A DNA stretch of 34,253 nucleotides from Sphingobacteriales bacterium (GTDB lineage: Bacteria; Bacteroidota; Bacteroidia; Sphingobacteriales; Sphingobacteriaceae), in contig JAATFW010000082.1 of assembly GCA_015654985.1 (NCBI GenBank), positions 1 through 34,253 of the forward strand, written 5' to 3'. Below are positions 1 to 7,516 of this stretch, piece by piece. Under the pieces are notes generated by a model. It saw only the letters and a program-made list of their open reading frames with translations. It had not been told where the DNA came from and did not search any database. A program made the position numbers and the translations under genes. The first letter of the stretch is position 1; every line of letters begins with the position of its first letter.

Positions 1-1
1 G

Positions 2-367
2 CAACTTGCGGAAGTGGCACAACTTCATTACAGTCTTCTGAAAGACTACCATGCAGGCTGCAGCGAATTTGTCTGCGGAAATATCCAACTCAGAAATGAG
101 GTAGCCCGCAACCTGAATGCCGCCGGCAGGGCCGGCTATATCCAGGAAATAAAAAAAGCTACCATTGCCGGAAGTGCTGAATCCGGTAATAAAAATAGGA
201 TGCTGAAAAAGGAGGGAAAGACTGATCCCGGTGCTCAAAGCAGGGAAGCACAAAAGAACACGCCGGATACTTACCGCTGGTTAAAGGTATTCCTAAGTAT
301 ACTGACAGTGCTGGCGGTCCTGATATTCCTGCTGCGGCGGAGAGTATCAGTACAAAATCCAGAATGA
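2..367 (+). CDS. hmuS: CobN-like chelatase (HmuS-type), C-terminal fragment
   Basis: The reading frame is open to the left edge, so this is only the 3' end of a larger gene; the GTG at 14 is probably internal. The visible part has a short helical domain with a GCSEFVCGN segment like the last conserved block of CobN-type chelatase subunits. A charged, Lys/Gln-rich linker follows, then one hydrophobic helix (WLKVFLSILTVLAVLIFLL) and RRR close to the C-terminus. The RRR after the helix suggests a cytoplasmic tail and a body outside the cytoplasm, if a signal peptide exists upstream. The next three genes overlap or abut and match the order S-T-U-V of the hmuYRSTUV haem locus of Porphyromonas and Bacteroides, in which HmuS is a CobN homologue acting on haem. 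The family call is moderately sure; action on haem rather than another tetrapyrrole is inferred from neighbours. Confidence 0.68.
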   Translation, partial: QLAEVAQLHYSLLKDYHAGCSEFVCGNIQLRNEVARNLNAAGRAGYIQEIKKATIAGSAESGNKNRMLKKEGKTDPGAQSREAQKNTPDTYRWLKVFLSILTVLAVLIFLLRRRVSVQNPE

Positions 368-1074
368 AGATGGAAGAGATCATAGTTATATTGCTATTTA
401 CGGCGCTCATAGCCGCATGGCTGCAATGCAGCCTGCTAAGCCGGTGGTTTGGTTTAGTTCTGGGCCTTTCACTGGCATTCTTCAGTTATCTTATCTATCC
501 GTTAACGATTGAGCAAAACAGCTTTTTAATCCAAAAGGTGCTGCAGAATAAGGTTTTGCTGCAGAACCTGGCGCTGGTTCAGGTGCTGGAAGCTGTGATC
601 CTCCTTCTGGTACACATGCTGATCCTCCTGCCGCAATATTACAGCCCGAACCCTCCTTCGGGAGGGTTCAGAAAAGGCCTGCAAAAAGCAGTCTTCTTTT
701 TTCCGGGAGTAGTGCTGTTCCCTGCTGTCTTTTATTTCCAGCTCCGGTTCTTCCTGCTGGATACCGGACTGGATTTTTCCGAAGCGGCCATCGCTTTTGC
801 CGTCCTTACAGTCCTAATAACAGCAGCAGGACCCGTGCTTTTTAAATTTTTGCTGCAGCAGAAAGAACTCCGGCTCGAACTGAAATTTTTCATCCACCTG
901 CTGCAGATCGGCCTCGCCGTTATTATAAACGCCTCACAACAAAGTGCAGGAGATTTCAGCAGTCATCAATCCGCCCCGTTAATGCCGCTTCTGACCGTAA
1001 GCCTTGTCATGGCAGCGGGGGTATTTACAGGGTATTTCCTTTACAATCGAAAACTAAAAAAACAAAGAAAATAA
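364..1074 (+). CDS. hmuT: Polytopic inner-membrane protein, HmuT-like
   Basis: This 236-aa protein is nearly all hydrophobic, with six or seven predicted membrane helices (for example around residues 5-22, 25-46, 70-90, 110-130, 138-160 and 205-228) and a basic tail (KLKKQRK). I recognise no catalytic motif. Its start overlaps the hmuS stop (ATGA) and its stop overlaps the hmuU start, so the genes are probably translationally coupled. It stands where hmuT lies in hmuYRSTUV loci; archaeal clusters with CobN, an ExbB-like protein and DUF2149 carry a comparable membrane protein (DUF2162), which is the alternative family name. A role as membrane partner or permease of the chelatase/channel complex is inferred from position only. 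ATG at 370 is an alternative start. Confidence 0.6.
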   Translation: MKMEEIIVILLFTALIAAWLQCSLLSRWFGLVLGLSLAFFSYLIYPLTIEQNSFLIQKVLQNKVLLQNLALVQVLEAVILLLVHMLILLPQYYSPNPPSGGFRKGLQKAVFFFPGVVLFPAVFYFQLRFFLLDTGLDFSEAAIAFAVLTVLITAAGPVLFKFLLQQKELRLELKFFIHLLQIGLAVIINASQQSAGDFSSHQSAPLMPLLTVSLVMAAGVFTGYFLYNRKLKKQRK

Positions 1075-1685
1075 TGCAGTATTTTGATAAAGCCTTATAC
1101 TGGCTGTCCTCAGGGTTATTGATCCCGGTAATTGTAGCTGTAATGTTTTTCCTTATAAGAGCTCTGTTTTTAACAGGAAGCATGTACAGCCTGTATGTCA
1201 ACCGGCTCAGGTTTAACCGTAAAATTGCCATTTCTATCCGTGATATCAGGATAGGTTCTCTTAACGATATGGCCGGATTCGCTGCCTCAGAGAAGACATC
1301 CCCGCTGGCTGGGGTCATCCTTGATCTTTACAGGCAGGAAAGGTCCGCCGTTCACAGGGAGAAGATCATTGCCGACTTTGAGTTAACCTGTGAAAAGGAC
1401 CTGGATAAAAGCCGTACCCTGTCGAAAATGGGACCGATTCTGGGGTTAATGGGAACACTGATCCCCATGGGGCCTGCCTTGGCCGGACTGGCCGCGGGAG
1501 ATATTGCCACAATGAGCCAGCAGATGCAGATCGCCTTTAATACCACCGTAATGGGCTTACTTATTGGCTCCATCGGTTTCCTCAGCCTGCAGTTTAAGCA
1601 GAGATGGTATACCGAAGACCTTAACAAACTCGAATTTATTAACGATTTAATTTCAGAAAAATGCGCCGGAGAAGAAGTTCTTTAA
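1074..1685 (+). CDS. hmuU: MotA/TolQ/ExbB-family proton channel (HmuU-like)
   Basis: The 203-aa protein has one N-terminal membrane helix (about residues 10-35), a basic cytoplasmic stretch, and then the paired helices typical of MotA/TolQ/ExbB. The first of the pair has GPILGLMGTLIPMGPAL (about 121-137), and the second runs through AFNTTVMGLLIGSIGFLSL (about 160-178), including the Thr-rich entry seen in ExbB and TolQ. Proteins of this family form the pentameric stator that passes protons and drives a one-helix ExbD/TolR/MotB partner. The partner here is probably the next gene, which overlaps by 25 nt. Neighbours suggest it energises the chelatase-linked system rather than flagella or Tol-Pal. 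Family call firm; specific role inferred. Confidence 0.8.
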   Translation: MQYFDKALYWLSSGLLIPVIVAVMFFLIRALFLTGSMYSLYVNRLRFNRKIAISIRDIRIGSLNDMAGFAASEKTSPLAGVILDLYRQERSAVHREKIIADFELTCEKDLDKSRTLSKMGPILGLMGTLIPMGPALAGLAAGDIATMSQQMQIAFNTTVMGLLIGSIGFLSLQFKQRWYTEDLNKLEFINDLISEKCAGEEVL

Positions 1686-2005
1686 GGAGAAGCGAGGGGG
1701 AAGACGTAAACCCGTTACATGCTGTAGCCAACTTGTTTGATGTTTCAATCGTATTTGCCCTTGCCTTAATGGTCGCCCTGGTAAGCCGTTATAATATGAC
1801 CGAGGTATTCAGCAAGGAAGACTACACCATGGTTAAAAACCCGGGAAAGGGAAATATGGAAATTATTACCAAGAAGGGGAAGGAGATTTTCAGATACAAG
1901 GCTTCGCAGCAGACCGGTGATAATCAAAAACAGGATAAAGGGAAGCGTGTGGGTACAGCTTACCAGCTTGAAAGCGGTGAGATTATTTATGTGCCGGATG
2001 AGTAG
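1661..2005 (+). CDS. hmuV: DUF2149 protein, ExbD-like partner (HmuV-like)
   Basis: This 114-aa protein has a very basic N-terminus (MRRRRSSLRR), one membrane helix (about residues 22-42) and a small soluble domain likely to face the periplasm. It matches what I know of DUF2149, which is found next to ExbB-like channels and CobN-like chelatases. The helix begins NLFDVSIVFALALMV: an Asp (residue 27) followed by Val at the helix start is the pattern of ExbD and TolR, where that Asp carries the proton path. The architecture therefore suggests an ExbD-type rotor/plug for the upstream channel. The start lies inside hmuU, in a different frame. DUF2149 membership is fairly sure; the ExbD analogy is my inference. 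Confidence 0.72.
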   Translation: MRRRRSSLRRSEGEDVNPLHAVANLFDVSIVFALALMVALVSRYNMTEVFSKEDYTMVKNPGKGNMEIITKKGKEIFRYKASQQTGDNQKQDKGKRVGTAYQLESGEIIYVPDE

Positions 2006-2127
2006 AAAGGGTTGTATCGGCCATTATGTAGCTTTGAAACCTTATGATGGACCAGCAGGAGGTTGACTTAAAAATAAACTGAAGTGATATATTGTTCTTT
2101 ATTTTATCAAGAATAAACGGAATTTTA

Positions 2128-2135
2128 TATCTTTA
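2128..2135 (+). promoter_or_regulatory. Candidate -7 element ahead of the ECF sigma gene
   Basis: TATCTTTA differs by one base from the Bacteroidota -7 consensus TAnnTTTG and lies 29 nt before the ATG at 2165. No convincing -33 TTG is seen at the usual spacing. The 2006-2143 gap otherwise holds only AT-rich sequence and no clear terminator for the hmu genes. Confidence 0.3.
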
Positions 2136-2164
2136 GTCTGTCATTGAGTAGTGAAAAGGCTGTG

Positions 2165-2743
2165 ATGTATAATAGTTATTCCGATACTGAGCTGGTTTCC
2201 AGGCTAAATTTGGGCGACATAAATGCTTTTAACGAGATATACCAGCGTTATTGGTCGTCGATGTATTCTTCTGCATTTTCAGTTCTGAAAGATCATGAAC
2301 CGTGTATGGACATCATACAAGATGTGTTTATCTGGGTGTGGAACAACCGTGCATCTTTACAGGTTTCTTCTTTAAAAGCGTATCTTCATTCTTCAGTAAA
2401 ATATAAAGCAGCAAATTTTATCAGGCAGGAGAAAGTCCGCGATTCATTTTATATCAGGGCAGAACAACTGCAGGCATATGAGCCAACTTACAATGATCAT
2501 TTAGAAGTAAAGGAGCTTCGGCGTGTAATAGATCAGTTTACTGAAGAACTGCCCGAAAGATGGAAAGAAGTGTTTCGTTTAAGCAGATTTGAATATCTTT
2601 CCAATAGGGAAATTGCTGAAAAATTGGGTGTATCGGAAAAAACAGTAGAAAAACATATTACATCTTCTCTTAAACGTCTCCGGTTTTCTTTATCGCGGTT
2701 TCTTTTATTGACTTTATTGTTCCTGTTTTCTTATTTCCTGTAA
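2165..2743 (+). CDS. ECF-type RNA polymerase sigma-70 factor
   Basis: A sigma factor of about 192 aa directing transcription of a small regulon. Region 2 is seen in FNEIYQRYWSSMYSSAFSVL and the following DIIQDVFIWVWNN (about residues 19-62). Region 4 is seen as LPERWKEVFRLSR and a helix-turn-helix, SNREIAEKLGVSEKTVEKHI (about 125-170). The reading frame opens at a TTG (2144), but ATG at 2165 gives the usual family N-terminus (MYNSYSDTELV) and is preferred. The protein ends in a hydrophobic tail (FLLLTLLFLFSYFL), which occurs in some Bacteroidota ECF factors and could touch the membrane or the anti-sigma protein. It is followed by fecR and an STN-type susC, the standard cell-surface signalling arrangement, so its main target is probably the 4068-14438 operon. 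Confidence 0.92.
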   Translation: MYNSYSDTELVSRLNLGDINAFNEIYQRYWSSMYSSAFSVLKDHEPCMDIIQDVFIWVWNNRASLQVSSLKAYLHSSVKYKAANFIRQEKVRDSFYIRAEQLQAYEPTYNDHLEVKELRRVIDQFTEELPERWKEVFRLSRFEYLSNREIAEKLGVSEKTVEKHITSSLKRLRFSLSRFLLLTLLFLFSYFL

Positions 2744-2911
2744 AAAACTCTTGCAATAAGAGCTGTTTTCTGGATTCCGATTCTTTTTTAATTTTTTTTT
2801 ACTATTTCGGTAGGGATAGAGGTGGTTTAAGTGCCTTTTAAGTGTATGATGAGACAGAATCGCTTGTTTGAATTCTGTTGTGAATAAAAGATACTTCTTA
2901 TGGGCGCTTGA
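2744..2911 (+). promoter_or_regulatory. sigma-fecR intergenic region with small hairpin and T-rich/G-rich tract
   Basis: Just after the sigma stop is a short hairpin (CTCTT-GCAAT-AAGAG, 2748-2762) followed by CTGTTTTC, at best a weak terminator. A T-rich run (about 2781-2800) then leads into ACTATTTCGG and TAGGGATAGAGG (2801-2822). From memory, comparable T-rich then G-rich segments stand before other Bacteroidota fecR genes, so this may be promoter or leader sequence for fecR. No exact TAnnTTTG is present. The function is inferred. Confidence 0.28.
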
Positions 2912-3895
2912 ATGAAAAAGGAAGAGCTAATAAAATTGGCAGAAAAAGTATATAACGGTTCGGCCAGTGATGAAGAACTGATGCAGTACAATCTGCATTA
3001 TAATAAGTTACGGCAGGAAGAAGAGAATTCAGATTCGTTGAACCCTGCCGAACTTGAAGAAAGAGGATTTCTTATTTATAACCGGCTTGAACGTGAACTC
3101 GCAAATAACTCCCGTATAGTTTCAATAAAGAGAAGGAAGAGAACGTATGCAGCACTTTATGCTGTGGCCTCCATACTGGCGTTCGCTGCAATTGGCTTTT
3201 GGTTCTACAAAGGAACAACCACGACTAACTTTAAAGTGAAGCAGGTCATAACAAAAGCATCCGGATCAGAAAATACCATGGTAACGCTGCCGGATGGAAG
3301 TACAGTGATTCTGGGAGTGGGAAGTAAGATGAATTATTCCTCTGATTTTATAAAAGGTCATCTGCGGGAGGTCACTCTGTCGGGGAAGGGATTTTTTGAT
3401 ATTAAACATGACTCTTCCAGGCCGTTTATTGTCCATACCGGGGATGTTCATACCACCGTTCTCGGAACAGCTTTTGATATCCAGGCCTATCCGGGATCGT
3501 CTGATGTAACAGTGAGAGTAATCCGGGGTAAAGTTTCTGTAACCCGAAAAGACCGGATGCTCGGTATTCTTACCCCTGATAAACAGGTGGTATATAACCA
3601 CCGTGAAGACCAGGCGGTAGTGAGTGCTGTAGATGCAGGCAAAGCAATGAACTGGCGCGAAAAAGATCTTATGTTTAACGATGTGACGTTTGCTGAAGCG
3701 GGAGGGTTGCTGGAAGAGCGTTTTGATATGAAAATTAACATAAGCGACGGGAAACTCGCTGCGCGACATTTTACCACTACGTTATATGAAAAACAGGCAC
3801 TTAGTGAATTTTTGTCTCTGATATGCGATTTTAATGGGGCCACCTTCACTATTGATTCACAAAACAGGAATGTTACTATTGATCCGGTCAAATAA
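2912..3895 (+). CDS. FecR-family anti-sigma factor
   Basis: A 327-aa one-helix inner-membrane protein. Residues 1-75 are cytoplasmic and would bind the sigma factor. The helix is about 79-99, after the basic SIKRRKR. The periplasmic part has a FecR domain (about 110-205; TLPDGSTVILGVGSKMNY, LSGKGFFDIKHD, LGTAFDI) and a C-terminal DUF4974/STN-like domain (about 253-325; LMFNDVTFAEAGGLLEERF). In the FecIRA paradigm the receptor's N-terminal STN domain contacts FecR, which then releases or activates the sigma factor. Both partners are present here: the ECF gene 168 nt upstream and an STN-containing SusC 172 nt downstream. Length and domain order are normal for the family. Confidence 0.93.
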   Translation: MKKEELIKLAEKVYNGSASDEELMQYNLHYNKLRQEEENSDSLNPAELEERGFLIYNRLERELANNSRIVSIKRRKRTYAALYAVASILAFAAIGFWFYKGTTTTNFKVKQVITKASGSENTMVTLPDGSTVILGVGSKMNYSSDFIKGHLREVTLSGKGFFDIKHDSSRPFIVHTGDVHTTVLGTAFDIQAYPGSSDVTVRVIRGKVSVTRKDRMLGILTPDKQVVYNHREDQAVVSAVDAGKAMNWREKDLMFNDVTFAEAGGLLEERFDMKINISDGKLAARHFTTTLYEKQALSEFLSLICDFNGATFTIDSQNRNVTIDPVK

Positions 3896-3936
3896 ATATA
3901 AGATATGAAGAAAAGCCCTACTTAATTAAAAAGGCC

Positions 3937-3977
3937 CTGCCACATCTGCCGTATTACGAGTACGGAGGATGGTGCAG
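3937..3977 (+). promoter_or_regulatory. Structured leader hairpin between fecR and susC
   Basis: The two halves of this 41-nt segment pair imperfectly: CTGC (3937-3940) with GCAG (3974-3977), CATC with GATG, and CCGTA (3949-3953) with TACGG (3961-3965), enclosing the loop TTACGAG. It is much richer in G+C than the surrounding intergenic DNA. It lies immediately before a second hairpin that resembles a terminator, so the pair may form an attenuator-like leader for susC. The pairing is seen by eye; function is inferred. Confidence 0.4.
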
Positions 3978-3984
3978 AACCTGC

Positions 3985-4015
3985 GGCGGTTCCTGGAGTG
4001 AATCCGCCTTGTTTT
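3985..4015 (+). terminator. Terminator-like hairpin in the susC leader
   Basis: GGCGGTTC (3985-3992) pairs with GAATCCGCC (4000-4008) with one bulged T, around the loop CTGGAGT. TTGTTTT (4009-4015) follows at once. A strong stem plus a T-rich tail is the shape of an intrinsic terminator. It sits 53 nt before the susC start, so it either ends the sigma-fecR transcript or conditionally stops transcription into susC. Confidence 0.45.
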
Positions 4016-4067
4016 CATGTAATTCTCTTTTCAGAGACGGTATTCACCATAAAAACGATTCGAATAT

Positions 4068-7000
4068 ATGATTTTTTCTGCGATAGCAGCAAAATGCAGG
4101 GTTTTTTTTGCTCTGCACTTCACTAAGAAATCCCTGATTTATTGTATGCGTATTACCCTGGTTTCACTTATTGCAATCACAGTAACGTCACAACTGCTGA
4201 TTGCTTCCTCAGCAAGGGGCCAGCACATGGCAGGTACAAAAGTACAGCTTGAGCTGAAAAATGAAAGCCTCATCAGCGCTTTCCGGAAAATTGAAAGGGA
4301 AACACCGTTCAGATTTCTCTACCGCAATGAGGATGTAGAAAGTATAACGCACCTGCGGCTTTTAAAGACAACAGCTCCCGTAGATCAGATGCTGGAGGCA
4401 CTGCTGCGTGGCACCGGCCTCAGCTTCAGGCAGGTAAGCAAGCACATTGTGATTTCAAAAACCGAGGAAAAGCATCATATGGAAGAAGCCCCTGTCATCC
4501 GGAACGAAATGCCGGATCCGCTGGAGATCAGGGGGAGAGTAATCGACGAAACAAAGGAGGGTATCCCCGGAGTGAGCGTATGGGTAAAAGGTACAAGGAT
4601 TGGAGCCATTACCGACAAGTCGGGATATTACCGTGTGGTAGTTCCCGACTCGTCGGGTGTACTGGAATTCCGTTTTGTGGGATATGTGGTAAAGGAGATT
4701 TCGGTAATGTCGGGCGCCTGGAAACTGGTAACGCTGGATCCTGACAAAAAGATGCTGAACGAGGTGGTGATCAATACCGGGATGTTTGAAAGAAAGGCGG
4801 GCTCGTTTACGGGGGCTGTTTCTACCTATTCTGCTGAAGATCTCAAACTAGTAACCAACCAGAACGTGTTACAGGGCCTTGCTATTCTCGATCCTTCTTT
4901 TCAGATCGTAGAAAACAACGAATTTGGCTCTGATCCAAACCGGTTGCCGGACATTCAGATGAGAGGCCAGACAGGTTTCCCCGATCTCACTTCCGATTAT
5001 TCCAATGTTCCCAATCAGCCCCTGTTTATCCTCGATGGCTTTGAAACGACTCTTCAAAAAGTTTACGATCTTAATATCAATATTGTCAAAAGCATCACAC
5101 TGCTTAAAGATGCTTCAGCAAAGGCAATTTACGGCGCTAAAGCCGGCAACGGCGTAGTTGTTATCGAAACGCTTACCCCACGCGCCGGGGCTATGAGGGT
5201 CTCTTACAGCGGAAGTCTGAATGTTACAGCACCCGACCTCAGAAGCTACGATCTGACAAATTCAAAAGAAAAGGTGCAGGCCGAAGTACTCGCGGGAAAA
5301 TACACTTCGGTAATGCCCGAAACCCAGGCTTCCCTCACCAGCCAGTATACTACTAATCTTAAAGCGGCCCTCGACGGAGTAGATACCTATTGGTTATCGC
5401 AGCCTTTACAAAATGGCTACGGTCAGCGGCACGGCTTATTCATGGATGGGGGCGATGATGCCATGCGATACTCGGCCAATATTAATTATAACGATGTGAA
5501 GGGAGTAATGAAAGGATCCGACAGGAAGACATTTTCAGGAGTGGTCAATCTCCAGTACCGGCTGAAAGACTTTGCTTTCAGGAACAATTTGAGCATCGAC
5601 CGCAACACAGGTGAGAATTCTCCTTATGGAAGCTTTTCAGAATATACCCGCATGAACCCCTACTGGAGAATTTACGATGATAATGGCAACCTGATCCCTA
5701 CCTATACTTCTTTCGGTACCACTGTTGCCAACCCCCTGTATAATGCTTCTCTCAATACAATCGATAACAGTAAATACACGATGATCACGGAAAATTTCTA
5801 CACAGAATATTCTGCTATGAAGAATTTACGGCTGACAGCAAGGGTAGGGGTATCGATGCAGAATAATGAGTCTGATTTATTTTATCCTGCCAGCCATACC
5901 CGTTTTGCGGGAGTCTCTCCGTCTTCACCCGATTATCTTAACCGGGGTGAATATTCGAAAACCAATGGAAAGATGAATACTTACAGCGCAGACCTTCTCG
6001 GGGCTTATAATCTCGAGATAAATAAACATCAGCTTCTGCTGAATGCGGGCCTTTCGGCAAATGAAAATTCCGCTGAATCGACCGGCTTCATTATGGTGGG
6101 GTTCCCGGGCGACAGGGTTTCCGGCGTTGCCTTTGGCAATATGTACGAGCCTGGAACGAAAGCTAGCGGAACCGAAAATACAAGCCGTACTCTGGGTGTG
6201 ACCTCGGCAGTGAACTATGCCTACGACAACCGGTACCTGGCCGATCTTTCATACCGGGCCAATGCCAGTTCGCAGTTTGGCGCCAACGAACGCTGGGGAA
6301 GCTTCTGGTCTGCGGGATTAGGCTGGAATATTCATAATGAATCTTTTCTGAAATCTTCTAAGGCTGTCAATCAGCTAAAAATAAGAGGGAGCGTGGGAAG
6401 CACCGGTACACAGGGTTTCAGTTCGTATCAGTCTAAAGCCACCTATCAGTATATCACCAGCAAAAGTTATAATGGCGATATGGGACTTTCCCTGATGGGA
6501 CTTCCCAATGAAGACCTCATGTGGCAGAAGGTAATGGAATATAATCTGGGTACAGACATCCAGCTCTTCCACCGGCTGAGCCTCAGGGCAGACTATTATA
6601 TCAAGGACACTGAAGGTTTGCTCAGCGATCAGATTATTGCCCCGTCTGCCGGCTTTTCAAGTTATAAAGAAAATTTAGGAGAGGTGAGAAACGAAGGGTA
6701 TCAACTGGGCTCAAACCTCCGTGTTTATTCGGGAAATAAAAGTTCAGTAAACATATTCCTTAATGCCCAGCATAACTCAAACAAAATCCGCAAAGTGTCT
6801 AATTCACTCACTGCTCTTAACCGGAATAACGATGATTTTACCCGGGGAGACGATGAGTCAATTGCAGAAAACACAGCCCGGCGGCAGCAGGTTTATTCCA
6901 GTTACGTTGAAGGAGCATCCATGTCGGCCATCTGGGTGGTAAAATCGCTCGGAATAGATCCGTCAAACGGAAAAGAGATCTTCCTCACCAAAGACGGAAG

Positions 7001-7505
7001 TCAGACATACGTATGGTCTACAGACGATTATATTGTTTTTGGCGATACCAACCCCGATATTACCGGAACATTCGGTTCAAATGTCAGGATCAAGAATTTT
7101 ACCGGAAATTTTGCCTTCACTTACCGGTTGGGCGGGCAAATGTATAATGAAACCCTTGTAAGGAAGGTCGAAAATGCCGATTTTACCTATAATGTGGATG
7201 CCAGGGCATTACAGGAACGCTGGAACACTCCCGGCCAGCAGACATTGTATAAAGACATTGCAGATCTTACACCCACACAGCCTACTTCACGTTTTGTTCA
7301 GGATTTTGACGAACTCGTGCTTTCGTCAATCAGCTTCGGTTACAACTTTAATAATCTCAGGATCTTTAAAAACAGCAAAGCTTCTAATCTGAATGCGGCC
7401 GTTACATTGAACGACCTTGCCCGTTTTTCGACTGTAAAAACCGAACGCGGAACTGATTACCCTTTCGCCCGTACTATTTCTTTTTCTATACAGGCAACAT
7501 TCTAA
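4068..7505 (+). CDS. SusC/RagA-family TonB-dependent receptor with STN signalling domain
   Basis: An 1145-aa outer-membrane transporter. The signal region is long (cleavage near residues 48-52); ATG at 4146 gives a shorter, more ordinary signal peptide and is an alternative start. Next come an STN domain (about 60-131; ESLISAFRKIERETPFRFLY), a carboxypeptidase-regulatory-like domain (about 152-225; GRVIDETKEGIPGVSVWVKG), the NEVVINTG segment (about 231-238) and the plug (about 240-377; PLFILDGFE, ITLLKDASAKAIYGAKAGNGVVVI). A beta-barrel follows and ends in Phe, as outer-membrane barrels do. The STN domain implies it signals through the upstream FecR while importing a TonB-dependent substrate. 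It would pair with the SusD lipoprotein 11 nt downstream. The substrate cannot be read from the sequence. Confidence 0.95.
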   Translation: MIFSAIAAKCRVFFALHFTKKSLIYCMRITLVSLIAITVTSQLLIASSARGQHMAGTKVQLELKNESLISAFRKIERETPFRFLYRNEDVESITHLRLLKTTAPVDQMLEALLRGTGLSFRQVSKHIVISKTEEKHHMEEAPVIRNEMPDPLEIRGRVIDETKEGIPGVSVWVKGTRIGAITDKSGYYRVVVPDSSGVLEFRFVGYVVKEISVMSGAWKLVTLDPDKKMLNEVVINTGMFERKAGSFTGAVSTYSAEDLKLVTNQNVLQGLAILDPSFQIVENNEFGSDPNRLPDIQMRGQTGFPDLTSDYSNVPNQPLFILDGFETTLQKVYDLNINIVKSITLLKDASAKAIYGAKAGNGVVVIETLTPRAGAMRVSYSGSLNVTAPDLRSYDLTNSKEKVQAEVLAGKYTSVMPETQASLTSQYTTNLKAALDGVDTYWLSQPLQNGYGQRHGLFMDGGDDAMRYSANINYNDVKGVMKGSDRKTFSGVVNLQYRLKDFAFRNNLSIDRNTGENSPYGSFSEYTRMNPYWRIYDDNGNLIPTYTSFGTTVANPLYNASLNTIDNSKYTMITENFYTEYSAMKNLRLTARVGVSMQNNESDLFYPASHTRFAGVSPSSPDYLNRGEYSKTNGKMNTYSADLLGAYNLEINKHQLLLNAGLSANENSAESTGFIMVGFPGDRVSGVAFGNMYEPGTKASGTENTSRTLGVTSAVNYAYDNRYLADLSYRANASSQFGANERWGSFWSAGLGWNIHNESFLKSSKAVNQLKIRGSVGSTGTQGFSSYQSKATYQYITSKSYNGDMGLSLMGLPNEDLMWQKVMEYNLGTDIQLFHRLSLRADYYIKDTEGLLSDQIIAPSAGFSSYKENLGEVRNEGYQLGSNLRVYSGNKSSVNIFLNAQHNSNKIRKVSNSLTALNRNNDDFTRGDDESIAENTARRQQVYSSYVEGASMSAIWVVKSLGIDPSNGKEIFLTKDGSQTYVWSTDDYIVFGDTNPDITGTFGSNVRIKNFTGNFAFTYRLGGQMYNETLVRKVENADFTYNVDARALQERWNTPGQQTLYKDIADLTPTQPTSRFVQDFDELVLSSISFGYNFNNLRIFKNSKASNLNAAVTLNDLARFSTVKTERGTDYPFARTISFSIQATF

Positions 7506-7516
7506 TGTGATAAATT

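Noticed and set aside
3266-3891. Long antisense frames within fecR
   Set aside because: Shadows of fecR codon usage; no domain features on the minus strand.
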